This document shows positions 1 through 8,166 of a stretch of 64,000 nt of DNA, piece after piece. Below the pieces are notes generated by a model. The model was not told the origin of the DNA and did no database searches. It was given only the letters and a program-made list of their open reading frames with translations. Position numbers and translations under genes: made by a program. Position 1 is the stretch's first letter; the number at the start of each line of letters is the position of its first letter. Origin of the DNA: Lachnospiraceae bacterium UBA4631 (lineage in GTDB: Bacteria > Bacillota > Clostridia > Lachnospirales > Lachnospiraceae); the NCBI GenBank assembly GCA_002406015.1, contig DHMX01000023.1, positions 259,316 to 323,315 on the forward strand, written 5' to 3'.

Positions 1-642
1 ATAGTGGTAACTGCCGATAAGGGTATGGCAGGAGCCTATAATCACAATATACTGAAGCTGGCAGAGGAAAGGATTCGGGAGGAAGAACATTTACGGTTAT
101 ATGTGTTAGGAGAATTGGGAAGACATTATTTTGAACATAAAGGTATTACAATTGATAAACAGTTCCATTATACGGTACAGAATCCGACTCTGAATCGTGC
201 CAGAAACATATCGGAAACGATATTGGAGGATTATCGGAAAAAGGAAGTGGACGAGGTCTATATCATATATACGAACATGGTTAATTCCATGCAGACAGAG
301 GTTAAGCTGCAGCAATTGCTTCCGTTAAAGCGTTCGGATTTTAATGTGAAGCTTCCCGCAGATGTGCCGATGGAGGAGCTGGCAATGCACCCTTCTCCGG
401 AGGAGGTTATGGAACGAATCGTACCGGATTATCTGGTCGGTTTTATCTACGGTGCCTTGGTGGAATCCTATTCCAGCGAACAAAATGAACGACTCATGGC
501 AATGCAGGCAGCCACAGACAGTGCGGCAAAAATGCTCCATGAGCTTGACATATTATATAACCGGGCAAGGCAGGCAGCAATTACGCAGGAAATTACCGAG
601 GTAATTGCCGGAGCCAAAGCCCAGAAGAAGAAAAAGCGTTAG
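1..642 (+). CDS. atpG: ATP synthase F1 gamma subunit (5' partial)
   Basis: C-terminal part (about 213 codons) of the gamma subunit, the central rotor shaft of F1 that couples proton or sodium flow in Fo to ATP synthesis at the beta subunits. The frame is open from base 1, and the first visible residues (VVTADKGMAGAYN) match the conserved segment that follows the N-terminal coiled coil, so the true start lies upstream of the window. The C-terminal helix shows the typical pattern with 'SEQNERLMAMQAATDSA' and 'YNRARQAAITQEITEV', the most conserved gamma signature. It is followed after 11 bases by atpD, the standard gamma-beta-epsilon order. Family assignment is secure; the incompleteness is only a window edge effect. 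Confidence 0.97.
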   Translation: MVVTADKGMAGAYNHNILKLAEERIREEEHLRLYVLGELGRHYFEHKGITIDKQFHYTVQNPTLNRARNISETILEDYRKKEVDEVYIIYTNMVNSMQTEVKLQQLLPLKRSDFNVKLPADVPMEELAMHPSPEEVMERIVPDYLVGFIYGALVESYSSEQNERLMAMQAATDSAAKMLHELDILYNRARQAAITQEITEVIAGAKAQKKKKR

Positions 643-653
643 GAGGTTTCAGA

Positions 654-2042
654 ATGAAAAAAGGAAAAATCATTCAGGTTATGGGACCTGTCGTAGATGT
701 AGAATTTGAAGATAGTGATTTGCCGGATATAAAGGATGCACTGGAGGTCATGAATGGTGATAAGCGTTGTGTGATGGAGGTTGCACAGCATATCGGAAAT
801 CATACCGTACGGTGTATTATGCTGGCATCCAGTGAAGGACTGCACCGGGATATGGAGGTGCTTGCAACCGGAAGCGGGATTCAAGTTCCGGTTGGAGAAA
901 AGACGTTGGGACGTTTATTTAACGTACTGGGTGAAACGCTGGACGGTAAGGAGTCCTTAGACGGAGTTGAAAAATGGTCGATTCATCGGGACCCTCCAAG
1001 CTTCGAAGAACAAAATCCCGCAGTTGAGGTTCTGGAAACCGGAATTAAGGTAATTGATTTGCTGGCACCGTATGCCAAAGGCGGTAAGATAGGTCTGTTT
1101 GGAGGAGCCGGTGTTGGAAAGACAGTATTAATTCAGGAATTGATTCGGAATATCGCAACCGAGCAGGGCGGATATTCTATCTTTACAGGTGTAGGAGAAC
1201 GTTCCAGAGAAGGAAATGATTTGTGGTCCGAAATGAAGGAATCCGGAGTTTTGGAGAAGACCGCACTGGTATTCGGTCAGATGAATGAACCACCTGGAGC
1301 CAGAATGCGTGTAGCGGAAACCGGTCTGACAATGGCAGAATATTTTCGGGATGAAAAGCATCAGAATGTATTGCTGTTCATTGATAATATCTTCCGTTTT
1401 ACACAGGCAGGTTCTGAGGTATCGGCATTGCTTGGACGTATGCCGTCTGCCGTTGGTTATCAGCCGACACTGGCAACCGAAATGGGTGAGCTTCAGGAAC
1501 GAATTGCATCCACGAAAAACGGTTCCGTTACATCTGTGCAGGCAGTCTACGTTCCGGCAGATGATTTGACAGACCCGGCTCCTGCAACCACATTTGCACA
1601 TCTGGATGCAACAACGGTATTGTCCAGAAAGATAGTAGAACAGGGTATTTATCCGGCAGTTGACCCGCTGGAATCCTCATCGCGGATTCTGGAGGCAGAT
1701 ATTGTAGGAAAAGAGCATTACGAAACTGCACGTAAGGTACAGGAGATTCTTCAAAAGTATAAGGAATTGCAGGATATTATTGCGATTCTTGGTATGGAGG
1801 AATTATCCGACGAGGATAAGACAACCGTATACCGGGCAAGAAAGATTCAGAAATTCCTGTCGCAGCCGTTTTATGTTGCGGAGAATTTCACCGGAATTAA
1901 GGGTGAATATGTACCGCTGGCTGAAACCATTCGAGGCTTTCAGGCAATCATTAATGGCGAAATGGATGAGTATCCGGAAAATGCATTCTTTAATGTCGGA
2001 ACCATTGAGGACGTAAAACGGGCAGCAGAGAAGATGAAGTAA
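654..2042 (+). CDS. atpD: ATP synthase F1 beta subunit
   Basis: Catalytic subunit of the F1 ATP synthase, 462 aa, the usual family length. The Walker A loop GGAGVGKT lies near residue 150, followed by the conserved GVGERSREGNDLW block with the catalytic glutamate. The Walker B region reads 'VLLFIDNIFRF', and the DELSEED-like segment near the C-terminus reads 'EELSDEDK' (residues about 380-390). The start ATG at 654 is preceded by AGGAGG ('taggaggtttcag'). It lies between atpG and atpC in a compact operon. No unusual residues were seen. Cytoplasmic, membrane-associated through Fo. Confidence 0.98.
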   Translation: MKKGKIIQVMGPVVDVEFEDSDLPDIKDALEVMNGDKRCVMEVAQHIGNHTVRCIMLASSEGLHRDMEVLATGSGIQVPVGEKTLGRLFNVLGETLDGKESLDGVEKWSIHRDPPSFEEQNPAVEVLETGIKVIDLLAPYAKGGKIGLFGGAGVGKTVLIQELIRNIATEQGGYSIFTGVGERSREGNDLWSEMKESGVLEKTALVFGQMNEPPGARMRVAETGLTMAEYFRDEKHQNVLLFIDNIFRFTQAGSEVSALLGRMPSAVGYQPTLATEMGELQERIASTKNGSVTSVQAVYVPADDLTDPAPATTFAHLDATTVLSRKIVEQGIYPAVDPLESSSRILEADIVGKEHYETARKVQEILQKYKELQDIIAILGMEELSDEDKTTVYRARKIQKFLSQPFYVAENFTGIKGEYVPLAETIRGFQAIINGEMDEYPENAFFNVGTIEDVKRAAEKMK

Positions 2043-2075
2043 TAATTTTTATAAAGGAAAGGTAGGGAAACGAGA

Positions 2076-2498
2076 ATGGGAGTATATCATTTACGAGTTA
2101 TAGCCGCAGACAAAGAATTTTATAATGGAAAATGCGAATCCTTGATTATCCCTGCCTTTGACGGACAAAAGGAGATTCTGGCTCACCATGAGGATATGGT
2201 AATTGCCGTAGATGACGGTGAGATGCGATATAAGCCGGAGGGCAGTACGGAATGGGTACGTGCAGTGGTCGGCAAGGGCTTCGTGCAAATCGTAAATAAT
2301 CGTGTAATACTGCTGGTAGAAACCGTAGAACGTCCGGAGGATATAGATATTGCGAGAGCAGAGGCAGCCAAGGCAAGGGCAGAGGAACGGATGCGGCAGA
2401 AGCAAAGCATTCAGGAATATTATCATTCCAGTGCATCGCTGGCAAGAGCCATGGCAAGACTAAAGGCAGCCGGCAAGGAAACCAGTATTAATTTGTGA
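2076..2498 (+). CDS. atpC: ATP synthase F1 epsilon subunit
   Basis: 140-aa epsilon subunit, which links the rotor to Fo and can inhibit ATP hydrolysis. The N-terminal beta sandwich is visible ('YHLRVIAADKEFYNGKCESL'), as is the C-terminal two-helix domain ('DIDIARAEAAKARAEERM'), which begins with the conserved ExIDxxRAExA pattern. The start ATG follows 'gaaaggtagggaaacgag', a weaker ribosome site than that of atpD. It is the last gene of the atp operon, and a terminator follows at 2563. Confidence 0.96.
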   Translation: MGVYHLRVIAADKEFYNGKCESLIIPAFDGQKEILAHHEDMVIAVDDGEMRYKPEGSTEWVRAVVGKGFVQIVNNRVILLVETVERPEDIDIARAEAAKARAEERMRQKQSIQEYYHSSASLARAMARLKAAGKETSINL

Positions 2499-2562
2499 TG
2501 AAAGATTAATTTTACAAGATAATTTGAAGTTTCTTTATTTTGTAGGATATAACCAATAAAGG

Positions 2563-2614
2563 AAAAAGGTGATGACGGTCTTAAAAGGGAACGGACATTA
2601 CCTTTTTTCATTTT
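2563..2614 (+). terminator. Rho-independent terminator of the atp operon
   Basis: AAAAAGGTGATG pairs with CATTACCTTTTT (one G-U pair), followed by a T-rich run. It lies 65 bases past atpC. Confidence 0.75.
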
Positions 2615-2661
2615 GGTCTTTTTCTCGAATTTTTTGAATTGGTAAAAGGTTTCTTATACTA

Positions 2662-2742
2662 ACTATGGCTACCAATTATGACTGCTAACTATAATTACTA
2701 GCTATGACTGCTTGGCATGACTACCAGTCACGCCTACTAGTC
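2662..2742. repeat. Degenerate 13-bp tandem repeat, six copies
   Basis: Six consecutive 13-mers can be laid out without gaps: 2662-2674, 2675-2687, 2688-2700, 2701-2713, 2714-2726 and 2727-2739, then 'gtc'. The consensus is close to RCTATGACTACTA. It lies in the 366-base gap between atpC and the methyltransferase, between the atp terminator and the methyltransferase leader. The rest of the gap shows nothing recognisable. The unit length is not a multiple of three and no ORF crosses it. Confidence 0.7.
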
Positions 2743-2864
2743 AAAAACATAGAAACATGTTACTATGATAAGAAATACATGGAAATAGTAAGAACAAACA
2801 GCGGATAAAAACAGTCAACGAAAATAAAGCATAGAAACAGATACAGCAAAGGAGAGAAACATAC

Positions 2865-4067
2865 ATGGGACAGGCAATCGTAACACTGAAAAAAGGAGGT
2901 GGCCGGTCATTAAAGGCGGGCGGACCTTGGATATATGATAATGAAATCGAAAGCATTTTAGGAGATTGTTCAGACGGAGATATTGTTTTAGTGCATGATT
3001 TTGACGGCTATCCAATGGGACGTGGATTTCTGAATCGTAAATCAAAGCTGACTGTCCGCATGATGAGCCGGGATAAGGATACAGAGATTGATGAAGCATT
3101 TATCCGTATGCGGGTAAGAAATGCATGGGAATATCGAAAGAAAACAGTGGATACCGGAAGTTGTAGAGTGATTTTCGGTGAAGCCGATTTTTTACCGGGC
3201 ATAGTTGTGGATAAATTCTCGGATGTACTGGTGGTACAATCCTTAGCCTTGGGAATTGACCGGTTTAAAATGCTTATCTTAGAAACCCTGAAAGAGGTTA
3301 TGGCAGAGGATGGGATTTCCATTCGGGGCATCTATGAGCGGAGTGATGCCAAGGTAAGAGAGCAGGAGGGAATGGAACGATACAAGGGCTTTATCGGTGA
3401 GCCATTTGATACAAAGGTTGAAATTGTGGAAAATGATGTACATTATCTGGTAGATGTAAAGGACGGACAAAAGACCGGATTTTTCTTAGACCAGAAATAC
3501 AACCGGAAAGCAATCTGGAAGCTGTGTCCGGGTGCAAAGGTATTGGATTGCTTTACACATACCGGGTCATTTGCGTTAAACGCAGGAATGGCAGGAGCCG
3601 CCAGTGTGTTAGGTGTGGATGCTTCTGAACTGGCTGTAAATCAGGCAAGAGAAAATGCTGTCTTAAATCATCTGGAAAATACTGTGAAATTTCAGTGCGA
3701 GGATGTATTTGAATTACTACCGGAGCTGGAACGGCGAGGAGAGCTGTTCGATGTTGTAATTCTGGACCCTCCGGCATTTACGAAGTCAAGAAACTCCATT
3801 AAAAATGCCGTAAAAGGATATAGGGAAATTAATCTGCGGGCAATGAAGCTGGTAAAAGACGGTGGCTTTCTGGCAACCTGTTCCTGTTCTCATTTTATGG
3901 ACTATGAGCTGTTTACACAGACCATCGGTCAGGCGGCAAGAAATGTGCATAAGCGGCTGCGGCAGGTGGAATATCGGACACAGGCACCTGACCACCCGAT
4001 TCTGTGGGCAGCAGAGGATTCTTATTATCTGAAGTTCTATATTTTTCAGGTGGTGGATGAAAAATAG
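2865..4067 (+). CDS. Class I SAM-dependent rRNA methyltransferase (RlmI/YccW type)
   Basis: 400-aa protein of the RlmI family, which methylates C5 of a 23S rRNA cytosine using S-adenosylmethionine. The N-terminal PUA RNA-binding domain (residues about 1-80) is followed by a Rossmann methyltransferase fold with the SAM loop 'VLDCFTHTGSFALNA' and catalytic motif IV 'VVILDPPAF' (about residue 300); a later CSCSHF stretch supplies the motif VI cysteines typical of m5C enzymes. The ribosome site AAGGAG ('caaaggagagaaacatac') supports the ATG at 2865. The last eleven codons (FYIFQVVDEK, stop) are duplicated downstream of the next gene at 5802, which suggests an insertion event at the 3' end. The exact target nucleotide is inferred from the family. 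Confidence 0.9.
   Translation: MGQAIVTLKKGGGRSLKAGGPWIYDNEIESILGDCSDGDIVLVHDFDGYPMGRGFLNRKSKLTVRMMSRDKDTEIDEAFIRMRVRNAWEYRKKTVDTGSCRVIFGEADFLPGIVVDKFSDVLVVQSLALGIDRFKMLILETLKEVMAEDGISIRGIYERSDAKVREQEGMERYKGFIGEPFDTKVEIVENDVHYLVDVKDGQKTGFFLDQKYNRKAIWKLCPGAKVLDCFTHTGSFALNAGMAGAASVLGVDASELAVNQARENAVLNHLENTVKFQCEDVFELLPELERRGELFDVVILDPPAFTKSRNSIKNAVKGYREINLRAMKLVKDGGFLATCSCSHFMDYELFTQTIGQAARNVHKRLRQVEYRTQAPDHPILWAAEDSYYLKFYIFQVVDEK
4032..4063. repeat. Direct repeat, left copy (att-like, 3' end of methyltransferase gene)
   Basis: 32 bases identical to 5802-5833. Here they form the last codons of the methyltransferase gene (AAGTTCTATA... to ...GATGAAA, then ATAG). The right copy reads the same peptide end and stops with AAG-TAA, so either copy could complete the gene. 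Confidence 0.9.
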
Positions 4068-4237
4068 TAAGCTTATGGGGAAAACGGTATGTTCTATACT
4101 GAAGAAAAGTTAAATGTCTGGTCACCTTTTTGGCAAAAGTGGTTAATAATATTGAAAAAAGATATATAAGGAAAGTATAATATTTTGAAGAAAAGCACAT
4201 GGTATTAAAAGCAGATATTGAAGAAAAGCACATTTGT

Positions 4238-4338
4238 GATATAATGAAATGAAATCACGATATAATGAAGCAAAATCACTTGCTTGCAAAGGTGATTTTG
4301 TGAAATACATGGAGTGAGCAATGCTTACGATATAATGA
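4238..4338 (+). promoter_or_regulatory. Repeated gatataatga boxes and an inverted repeat upstream of the ATPase gene
   Basis: The ten-mer gatataatga occurs at 4238-4247, 4259-4268 and 4329-4338, each containing a TATAAT-like -10 hexamer. An inverted repeat AAAATCAC/GTGATTTT spans 4272-4299. The 308-base gap before the ATPase also contains a repeated 'gaagaaaagcaca' motif near 4188 and 4220. Clustered promoter-like boxes plus an operator-like palindrome suggest a regulated promoter (inference). Confidence 0.45.
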
Positions 4339-4375
4339 GCGTAAAAGAGTCAGAGGAGCATATTGGGAGGCAGAA

Positions 4376-5704
4376 ATGTATTTTAAAAGAAAAGCATATG
4401 ACAAACTGTTAGAATGGAAAAATCTATATTCAGATAAATATGCTGTGTTGTTAGAGGGAGCCAGACGAGTTGGCAAATCAACGATAGCGGAGAATTTTGC
4501 AAAGAATGAGTATAAATCATATATATTGATTGATTTTTCGAAAACAACAAGTAATATATTGGAATGCTTTGATGATATAGGAAATTTAAATATCTTTTTT
4601 CTTAGGTTACAGGCAGAAACAGGAATAACATTATATGAACATGATTCCCTTATTATTTTTGACGAAGTCCAACTATTTCCTAAAGCAAGACAGGCTATCA
4701 AACATCTTGTGTTTGATGGCAGATACAGTTATTTGGAAACCGGTTCACTTATATCAATAAAGAAAAACGTGAAAGATATTTTAATTCCATCAGAGGAAAT
4801 GAGGATACAGGTATATCCTATGGATTATCAGGAATTTTGTGATGCAACGGGTAGTAACTATGAACTTTTACGTGAGATTTATAATTGTGAAACAGCTATT
4901 GGGCAGGCAACGAATCGTAAATTAATGCGGGATTTGAGAATATATATGGCAGTAGGAGGAATGCCGCAGGCAGTAGAAGCCTATGTCAATGGAAAGAATT
5001 TTTCAGAAATTGATATGAGTAAAAGACAGATTATTTCGTTATACGAAGAGGATTTTAAGAAAATTGACGATTCTGGAAGGATTTCGGCATTGTATCATTC
5101 TGTACCGGCTCAGCTTGCAAGAGATACAAGAAAATATCGTATTACAACAGCAATTGGAAAGAAAAATAATACAAAAGCAGAAGAATTGTTGTATGAATTG
5201 ATTGATTCAAAAACAGTTTTACCATGTTACAATTCTACAAATCCAAGGGTCAGTCTGACAAATACAAAAGATTTTAACAGTTATAAATTATATCTTTCTG
5301 ATACGGGTTTGTTTGTTACACTATTGTTTATTGATCGTCCGGTAACGGAAAATGATATATATGCGAAGCTGCTTTCTGATAAATTACCTGCCAATCTAGG
5401 TTATTTATATGAGAATCTTGTAGCACAGATGATTGCTGCATCTGGAAGAGAATTGTTTTATCATACATGGGAAAAGAATGGAAGTACACATTATTATGAA
5501 GTTGATTTTTTAATATCAGAAGGAAGCAAGATAAATGCATTTGAGGTCAAGTCTTCCGGAACAGGAAAACACGAGTCAATAAAGGAATTTTCCAAAAAAT
5601 TTTCTCAAAATGTGAATAAGGTATATTTAATATCACAAAAGGATGTAGGAAGAGAGGAACATTTATTGTTGAAGCCATTTTATTTTATGCCGTTTCTGAT
5701 TTGA
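4376..5704 (+). CDS. AAA family ATPase with DUF4143 domain
   Basis: 442-aa ATP-binding protein of the AAA_14/DUF4143 family, abundant in anaerobes and of unknown cellular function. Walker A is EGARRVGKST (residues 27-36) and Walker B SLIIFDEVQ (91-99). The central part contains 'MAVGGMPQAVEAY' and 'LYLSDTGLF', both typical of DUF4143. The C-terminus has a nuclease-like core 'YEVDFLI...FEVKSS' (PD-(D/E)xK pattern). The start ATG at 4376 follows GGGAGG. The gene lies alone between 32-bp direct repeats (4032 and 5802) that duplicate the methyltransferase 3' end, so it probably arrived as a 1.77-kb insertion. No recombinase is encoded within that segment. Codon use is more AT-rich than in the flanking housekeeping genes. 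Confidence 0.9.
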   Translation: MYFKRKAYDKLLEWKNLYSDKYAVLLEGARRVGKSTIAENFAKNEYKSYILIDFSKTTSNILECFDDIGNLNIFFLRLQAETGITLYEHDSLIIFDEVQLFPKARQAIKHLVFDGRYSYLETGSLISIKKNVKDILIPSEEMRIQVYPMDYQEFCDATGSNYELLREIYNCETAIGQATNRKLMRDLRIYMAVGGMPQAVEAYVNGKNFSEIDMSKRQIISLYEEDFKKIDDSGRISALYHSVPAQLARDTRKYRITTAIGKKNNTKAEELLYELIDSKTVLPCYNSTNPRVSLTNTKDFNSYKLYLSDTGLFVTLLFIDRPVTENDIYAKLLSDKLPANLGYLYENLVAQMIAASGRELFYHTWEKNGSTHYYEVDFLISEGSKINAFEVKSSGTGKHESIKEFSKKFSQNVNKVYLISQKDVGREEHLLLKPFYFMPFLI

Positions 5705-5801
5705 TAAATTATTATATTTATAATTACGGGGCTTCTTTTATATAAAAAATATTGGAATAAGTCTAAAAATCATTTTATTGAAAGAGTATAATTCAATACA
5801 T

Positions 5802-5833
5802 AAGTTCTATATTTTTCAGGTGGTGGATGAAAA
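5802..5833. repeat. Direct repeat, right copy
   Basis: Identical over 32 bases to 4032-4063 at the end of the methyltransferase gene. The frame encoded here ends VVDEK followed by TAA (AAGTAA), against AAATAG in the left copy, so coding potential is kept with a different stop codon. The two copies bracket the DUF4143 ATPase gene. Confidence 0.9.
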
Positions 5834-6003
5834 GTAAGAACCGGAGAGTATCGCAAAATATCACAAAACCGTGATTCGAAATGTTAAGAAAAACAACTTA
5901 CAAAAAGTTACAAATATATACGGAATGACTACGGTTTGGCTACGATATTGAGACTTTTTTGAAATGCAGACTATGATATTATTATCATGGAAGTAATGAA
6001 CAG

Positions 6004-6036
6004 AGAGTAATCGAGAAAATTTGGTTGCTCTTTTTT
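6004..6036 (+). terminator. Putative Rho-independent terminator
   Basis: AGAGTAATC pairs (two G-U pairs) with GGTTGCTCT, followed by six T residues. No complete gene lies directly upstream. Confidence 0.55.
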
Positions 6037-6422
6037 ATTGTGAAGGAGCTTACATGTGCTATAATAAAACAAATTAACAAATCGGAATTTGTGGAGAGAT
6101 TTCCTTGTAGTCTGCCGGGATTTCTTCGGTTCCGTCCAGATGGTAATTTCATAATACACTCTGTTTGCTATCATTTTCGTGCTGATCTGGAGTGCTTTTC
6201 CTGCGGACTGGAGTTGCATAGCGGTACTTGCAATACTTCAAATCAATAAATATCGCAGCAACTTATCAAAACAGATGATTTCCATGATGAAATGGTACGG
6301 TCTATAGCAGTGCACACAAAACTAAAAACTTATGAGGAAACCTTAGGAGGATGAAAAATGTAAAGTGTGCAGATTGCTGCAAGTGAAATATGGGTTAGAA
6401 GTCATAATGAAAGGTGGTATAG

Positions 6423-6938
6423 ATGATAGATATTGGTGCACTAATTAATCAGCAGAATAAAGTTCAGAATACTGCTGTCATATCTCTTTGTGGCAAGCTT
6501 GAAGCATATATAGGAAATTATTTTTTGTCAGGGTGCGGGATTCCCGATAATGAAGTGGAAACATTATATTACGATGCTTCAATAGATCGAGATGATTGCG
6601 TGGAACTAGTCGGAAAAAATATCGTGGCATATTATATTGCAGATGAAAGTATTGGTTTTGTAAAAAAACAAATTGCAGAAAAGCTTAAAAAAGAAACAGA
6701 AGAGTATGGTATTACATATATAGAAGTGGATGATTTCTATCAGGAGTTGTTATGCATAGATGTGGAAAATGTTCCAGAATGTCTTAAGAATATTATCTGG
6801 ATAGATGACGACTTTATGTCCGATGAAAATATTCCATTTGATTTTGAAGCATTTGAGTTGATTGACAGCAGAGTTAATTATTTGAATCCAAAACACTTTT
6901 CGGTTTCACAGCTGATAAATGCCTTATACTATGAGTAG
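6423..6938 (+). CDS. Hypothetical acidic protein
   Basis: 171-aa protein of unknown function. It is strongly acidic (many D/E runs such as 'IWIDDDFMSDEN'), with no signal peptide, membrane helix or cysteine motif that suggests a family. The start ATG at 6423 is preceded by 'gaaaggtggtatag', a good ribosome site, and the frame is clean, so I accept it as a gene. Acidic soluble proteins of this size in accessory DNA are often immunity proteins or small antidefence proteins, but nothing here proves that. It sits alone upstream of gene remnants. Confidence 0.6.
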   Translation: MIDIGALINQQNKVQNTAVISLCGKLEAYIGNYFLSGCGIPDNEVETLYYDASIDRDDCVELVGKNIVAYYIADESIGFVKKQIAEKLKKETEEYGITYIEVDDFYQELLCIDVENVPECLKNIIWIDDDFMSDENIPFDFEAFELIDSRVNYLNPKHFSVSQLINALYYE

Positions 6939-6951
6939 TTTGAAACTCTGA

Positions 6952-7083
6952 AAACGCCGCTCCATTTTACAGGAACTGCTGGGTACATGTTCACCGATGA
7001 CTGGCATTGAGCCGGATTTTCACTGTGATTATGGTTTTAACATCCATATCTACGGTTTTGCTGTATGGAAGAAAAGATTTTGA
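6952..7083 (+). pseudogene. Fragment of a sugar O-acetyltransferase (LacA/Maa type)
   Basis: The open frame 6952-7083 translates to a stretch containing 'ILQELLGTCSPMTGIEPDFH' and then 'CDYGFNIHI'. This matches the region before the left-handed beta helix in maltose/galactoside acetyltransferases, where the family has an 'LLG...EPPFxCDYGxNI' pattern. Only about 35 residues remain; no start codon precedes them and the homology stops at NIHI. It is then fused out of frame to a VOC protein remnant. Confidence 0.6.
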
Positions 7084-7330
7084 AAACATGACACACAGAA
7101 GGTATGAGTATATAAAAGGTCTAAATGGTCATAGTGAAATTGCACTCTATGTTGATACTTTTGAAGAAGTGGATATGGCATACAACAATGCTATAAAAAA
7201 TGGTGCAACATCTGTATTAGAACCAGAGCTTGAACCGTGGGGACAAAGAACTTGCTATATCGCCGACCCAGAAGGTAACCTGATTGAGATTGGTTCTTGG
7301 AATAAGTCATACGAGAAAAAAGATTTATAA
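7007..7330 (+). pseudogene. C-terminal remnant of a VOC (glyoxalase/bleomycin resistance) family protein
   Basis: The open frame is 107 codons, but VOC-like sequence begins only near 7065 ('GRKDFENMTHRRYEY') and continues with 'SEIALYVDTFEEVDMAYNNA', 'EPWGQRTCYIADPEGNLIEIG', the standard C-terminal betaalphabetabetabeta module ending in the metal-ligand glutamate. The N-terminal module of about 40 residues is missing and replaced by the acetyltransferase fragment read in another frame. The gene would normally be 120-130 aa. There is no convincing ribosome site at 7007. Annotated as a truncated, non-functional gene, although expression of the fragment cannot be excluded. Confidence 0.6.
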
Positions 7331-7707
7331 ATTCCAGTTTATAGGGATGATAGAATAATCATTTGGGTATGAAAAGGTGCAAAGGTAGCTTTGCTACGAA
7401 AAATAAATCTGTAAAGAAATCAGCAAGGGCAAAGGAATCGAGAAATCGGTTCCTTTTAAAGTAGCTTGTTGCCTGAAAATATTATCTGAAATAGTATAGA
7501 AAAAGAATAGTAAATGCGTTAAACTTATGGAGATAGAATACATACATTTTTTCATGAGTTTTTTTATTGGAGGAAAACAAGTGGGAAAGACAAATAAAGG
7601 AAAAGAACTGGGAAGTGCTATATTTTATAGGAGCTGGAAGAAAAGTAAGAATTGAGAAATGGTGAAAATGCTTTTTGGAAGAAGAAATATTAAATGGAGG
7701 ACAGCAG
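7331..7707. other. 377-base gap with integrase stub
   Basis: Apart from the integrase stub at 7581-7655 and a short hairpin (ggtagctttgctac, near 7384), nothing recognisable is present. The base composition is AT-rich. Confidence 0.5.
7581..7655 (+). pseudogene. N-terminal stub of a tyrosine-type integrase
   Basis: A strong ribosome site (GGAGG, 7569-7573) precedes GTG at 7581, which opens a 24-codon frame beginning MGKTNKGKELGSAIFYR and ending in TGA at 7653. The motif (M)GKxxKGKELGxGIxxR is the common N-terminus of Firmicutes integrative-element and phage tyrosine integrases (AP2-like arm-binding domain). Everything after it is lost. It suggests that an integrative element once ended here. 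Confidence 0.5.
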
Positions 7708-8127
7708 ATGAAGAAAAGTATGAAAGTGGTTTTGATAATAATAGGAGTGCTTGTGGCATTGGTGCTTCTTGGATATTTTAGTATCTGGCGGCCGCTCCGC
7801 CACTATGGGGATACACATACGTGGGCAACCATTCATGTTGATGCAAGTTGGTATGATGCAGACAACGATATTGTCAAGGATGAAAGCAGCGAAGACAAGG
7901 AATATCTTAAGGACGAACAAATAGATGCCTTTTTGTGTTACTTGGAAATTGACAAAATCACATCGGATGGAGATGTGACCTTTCATGTGTCAGACGGAAA
8001 AACATTGCTTGATGAAAATGGAAATGAGATTACCTCAGATACCATTTCATTAAAAGAGAAAAAGAAATATTTTGTTGGGGAAGACCAGTATTTTGTTATA
8101 CAGGTAGTGTCAAATCGATACCAATAA
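7708..8127 (+). CDS. Small membrane-anchored or secreted hypothetical protein
   Basis: 139 aa when started at ATG 7708, chosen because GGAGG lies at 7696-7700. A longer in-frame start at 7675 lacks a ribosome site. The N-terminus MKKSMKVVLIIIGVLVALVL is a lysine-rich signal anchor with one membrane helix (residues 7-27), so the rest is probably extracellular. The outer part is acidic, with beta-rich composition and a pattern ('TFHVSDGKTLLDENGNEI') like small lipoprotein-free surface proteins. No lipobox cysteine is present. No family recognised. It stands alone between the gene graveyard and the NYN gene. Confidence 0.7.
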   Translation: MKKSMKVVLIIIGVLVALVLLGYFSIWRPLRHYGDTHTWATIHVDASWYDADNDIVKDESSEDKEYLKDEQIDAFLCYLEIDKITSDGDVTFHVSDGKTLLDENGNEITSDTISLKEKKKYFVGEDQYFVIQVVSNRYQ

Positions 8128-8166
8128 ATAAATCGATAAATTGTAATTTCATCAGGGAGGAATAGG

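Larger units (their letters stand above)
5705..6422. other. 718-base gap: direct repeat, hairpin, no credible gene
   Basis: Holds the right direct repeat (5802-5833) and a terminator-like hairpin (6004-6036). A possible promoter (TTGAGA 5948, TATGAT near 5972) lies just before the hairpin. An open frame on + at 6025-6249 (74 codons) and one on - at 5971-6219 (82 codons) overlap on opposite strands; neither has a ribosome site or a recognisable motif. I regard the rest as decayed sequence. Confidence 0.5.

Noticed and set aside
5971..6219. 82-codon minus-strand ORF and the 74-codon + ORF overlapping it
   Set aside because: Neither has a ribosome site, a family match or plausible composition; they overlap on opposite strands in a decayed gap.
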